Below are positions 60,684-61,909 of a stretch of DNA of 61,909 bases, piece after piece. The translations under genes and the position numbers were made by a program. This DNA comes from Porodaedalea pini. Its lineage: Eukaryota > Basidiomycota > Agaricomycetes > Hymenochaetales > Hymenochaetaceae. Location: NCBI GenBank assembly GCA_002794775.1, contig NBAY01000135.1, forward strand, positions 1 through 61,909, given 5' to 3'. The stretch's first letter is position 1; every line of letters begins with the position of its first letter. The notes under the pieces are model-generated. The model was not told the origin of the DNA. It saw nothing but the letters and a program-made list of their open reading frames with translations, and did no database searches.

Positions 60684-61082
60684 ACTTTCACCTTTTCCTT
60701 TATTTTCCCTTTTACCATTTCCTTTATTATATTCGTCCTTTTCATTATATTTACCCATCTTACACAATCATTCCCACACTACCTTCATTCGTTCCATTCC
60801 CACTCGTTATGTAATGTTAGGTAATATAGTCTCACGGTCGTCGCTATATAAGGTCTCAGGAATCGCATGAACTCCTTGTTCTGCTTTTCCTCTTACCTCC
60901 GCGACGACCTAGGTGAGACTCGTCCCCCTTGTATTAGTTTAGACTTGTATTAATCCTCTTACCTCCGCGACGACCTAGCCTGAGTAAGCGTGTCCCGAGT
61001 CTACGCTCGAGTATAGCACGTCCCAGACGACAGTCAGCCGAGGCCTGCCCAGTCCGAGTCGTCTCCCGGCTCCCGCCTAACA
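60671..61082 (+). repeat. 3' LTR of the Ty3 element
   Basis: 412 bp, identical to the 5' LTR except for T in place of C (5' LTR position 54893) and one G fewer in the run before the CTCCCGCCTAACA end. Confidence 0.95.
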
Positions 61083-61909
61083 CCACAGCCCCCAGTCTCC
61101 CTCCCTGGGCTGGCCCCGGATGTCCTTTAACAAATTCCTTTTTCTGAAAGGTATCCCACTGGATAAGCTGCTCGAAGACATGAACTCGAAGAAGGTTGTC
61201 CAATTTCCTACACATTTGTGCTTCGAAACCCTTGTGGTTAGTGAGCTTGTACGGCTGCTTGCAATCTGTGATGTGTGCTCTTTCAGTCTGCTCTGTGGTA
61301 AATTGCATGGCTGACCCGAGGTTTTCATATACAACATGTGATGTGGTTTGCAAGCTCTAGCTTCTGTATGTTGAACTTCCCCTGCCTCCCTGGTCCATTG
61401 CGGACCCCAGAACATGAAATTCCTGCCTTTGTACCTATGAAATGCATCCAGATAGCCTTTGATGTCCTCCAACATCCCAGAGGATTGGCTGTCATACTGA
61501 ACTGTGTAGAAGAAATCCAGCAGGGCACGGAAAGCACAAATAATTCCTGAGTGATGCTGGGATGGCCTTTAATGAGTGCTACAATAGAGCGCTCTAAGTC
61601 TTTAGTCTCCTTCTGCATATGCTGCTTGAATTTTGTAACGCCTTCTGTGAAGTGCCTGAATCCCACGTGTCGCTGAAGGGAACAGAGCCACCTGTCGTAT
61701 TCTTCATCTCCTAACAACTTCTGCGCCCAGACCACAGGCATGGTCAGCAAAAAATTTATGCCATTGATGAAGAGCATCAGGTGCAAGGAATGTGGAAGGG
61801 TCTGTGAACTTCCAATCTCTCCAAAATGGGCGGTCAACTCCATTGAGACTGATGAGCTTTGCTTTAAAGAGATATTTGTTAGGTTCGTAGGCTGCATATT
61901 TTATTATTT
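61083..61909 (-). pseudogene. Plavaka-like transposase, upstream part (runs off the window)
   Basis: Minus-strand frames read WAQKLLGDEEYDRWLCSLQR, HVGFRHFTEGVTKFKQHMQK, LERSIVALIKGHPSITQEL, a broken segment (GYLDAFHRYKGR, KFNIQKLELANHI) and NLGSAMQFTTEQTERAHITD, CKQPYKLTNHKGFEAQMCRK. The RHF-x-G-hxK-x-KQ, F-x-TE-x-(T/P)ER-x-H and N-K-x-(Y/F)-x-QM patterns are those of the Plavaka-type proteins of mushrooms. Several frame changes show decay. The gene continues left of the retrotransposon at 54840. Confidence 0.65.

Larger units (their letters stand above)
54841..61082 (+). mobile_element. Full-length Ty3-type chromodomain retrotransposon (Tf1/sushi-like)
   Basis: 6.24 kb element with LTRs of 413 and 412 bp that differ by one substitution (54893) and one single-base indel, so insertion was recent. 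Gene order gag, protease, reverse transcriptase, RNase H, integrase, chromodomain defines a Ty3 chromovirus. Rich in CpG, unlike the host DNA around it. Flanking bases (ATTCC left, CCACA right) show no 5-bp target duplication. Two apparent frame breaks in pol suggest this copy is not autonomous. Confidence 0.95.
53340..61909 (-). mobile_element. Plavaka/CACTA-like DNA transposon, interrupted by a retrotransposon
   Basis: Left end with TIR-like CATCAGGAAAA at 53340-53350, subterminal TATAG repeats to about 53700, then transposase coding sequence on the minus strand at 53881-54840, resuming at 61083-61909. The intervening 6.2 kb is the Ty3 element. The right end of the transposon lies outside the window. 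The family name is my inference from the protein pattern. Confidence 0.6.

Overview
The window is nuclear DNA of a basidiomycete fungus, most likely a wood-rotting agaricomycete (polypore-like). The signs are short GT-AG introns of about 50-60 bp in almost every gene, tandem secreted class II manganese peroxidases, a cytochrome P450 of the expanded basidiomycete type, a C2-NACHT-WD40 STAND protein, chromodomain Ty3 retrotransposons and transposase fragments resembling the Plavaka/CACTA-like group of mushrooms.

Layout. 1-1545: remains of two Ty3-type retrotransposons. 1818-7604: a composite element with 18-bp terminal inverted repeats and TATAG-rich subterminal DNA. It carries three fused, intron-containing fragments of unrelated host genes on one strand: PRP3, eIF4G and prolyl-tRNA synthetase. 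7790-9300: a decayed P450 copy. 10532-12870: its intact relative. 13817-24807: conserved housekeeping genes (MoaB/CinA-like protein, MCM4, EMC2, HIG1-domain protein, PPX1-like DHH phosphatase) plus one unknown ORF. 26127-32053: a segmental duplication, MnP-A, broken SEC11, MnP-B, intact SEC11. 32679-37610: C2-NACHT-WD40 gene with 11 almost identical WD repeats. 38406-49547: ISD11, four hypothetical or secreted proteins, a tRNA-Gln with a 7-nt intron, and one more hypothetical. 49800-54840: strongly CpG-depleted DNA with a dead kinase gene, a 1.08-kb palindrome and one end of a Plavaka-like transposon. 54841-61082: a young full-length Ty3 chromodomain retrotransposon (near-identical LTRs, self-priming PBS, likely -1 frameshift signal) inserted in that transposon, whose coding sequence resumes at 61083 and runs off the window.

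The most notable point is that the left end of the 1818-7604 element (TIR plus about 250 bp) is homologous to the end at 53340-53700, which flanks a transposase-like gene. This suggests a non-autonomous, gene-capturing (Pack-type) DNA transposon and its coding relative in one window. The housekeeping genes look ordinary. The functional themes are lignin oxidation (MnPs, P450), ER protein handling (EMC2, SEC11), mitochondrial biogenesis (ISD11, HIG1) and replication (MCM4). All annotation rests on reading motifs by eye; no database search was run.
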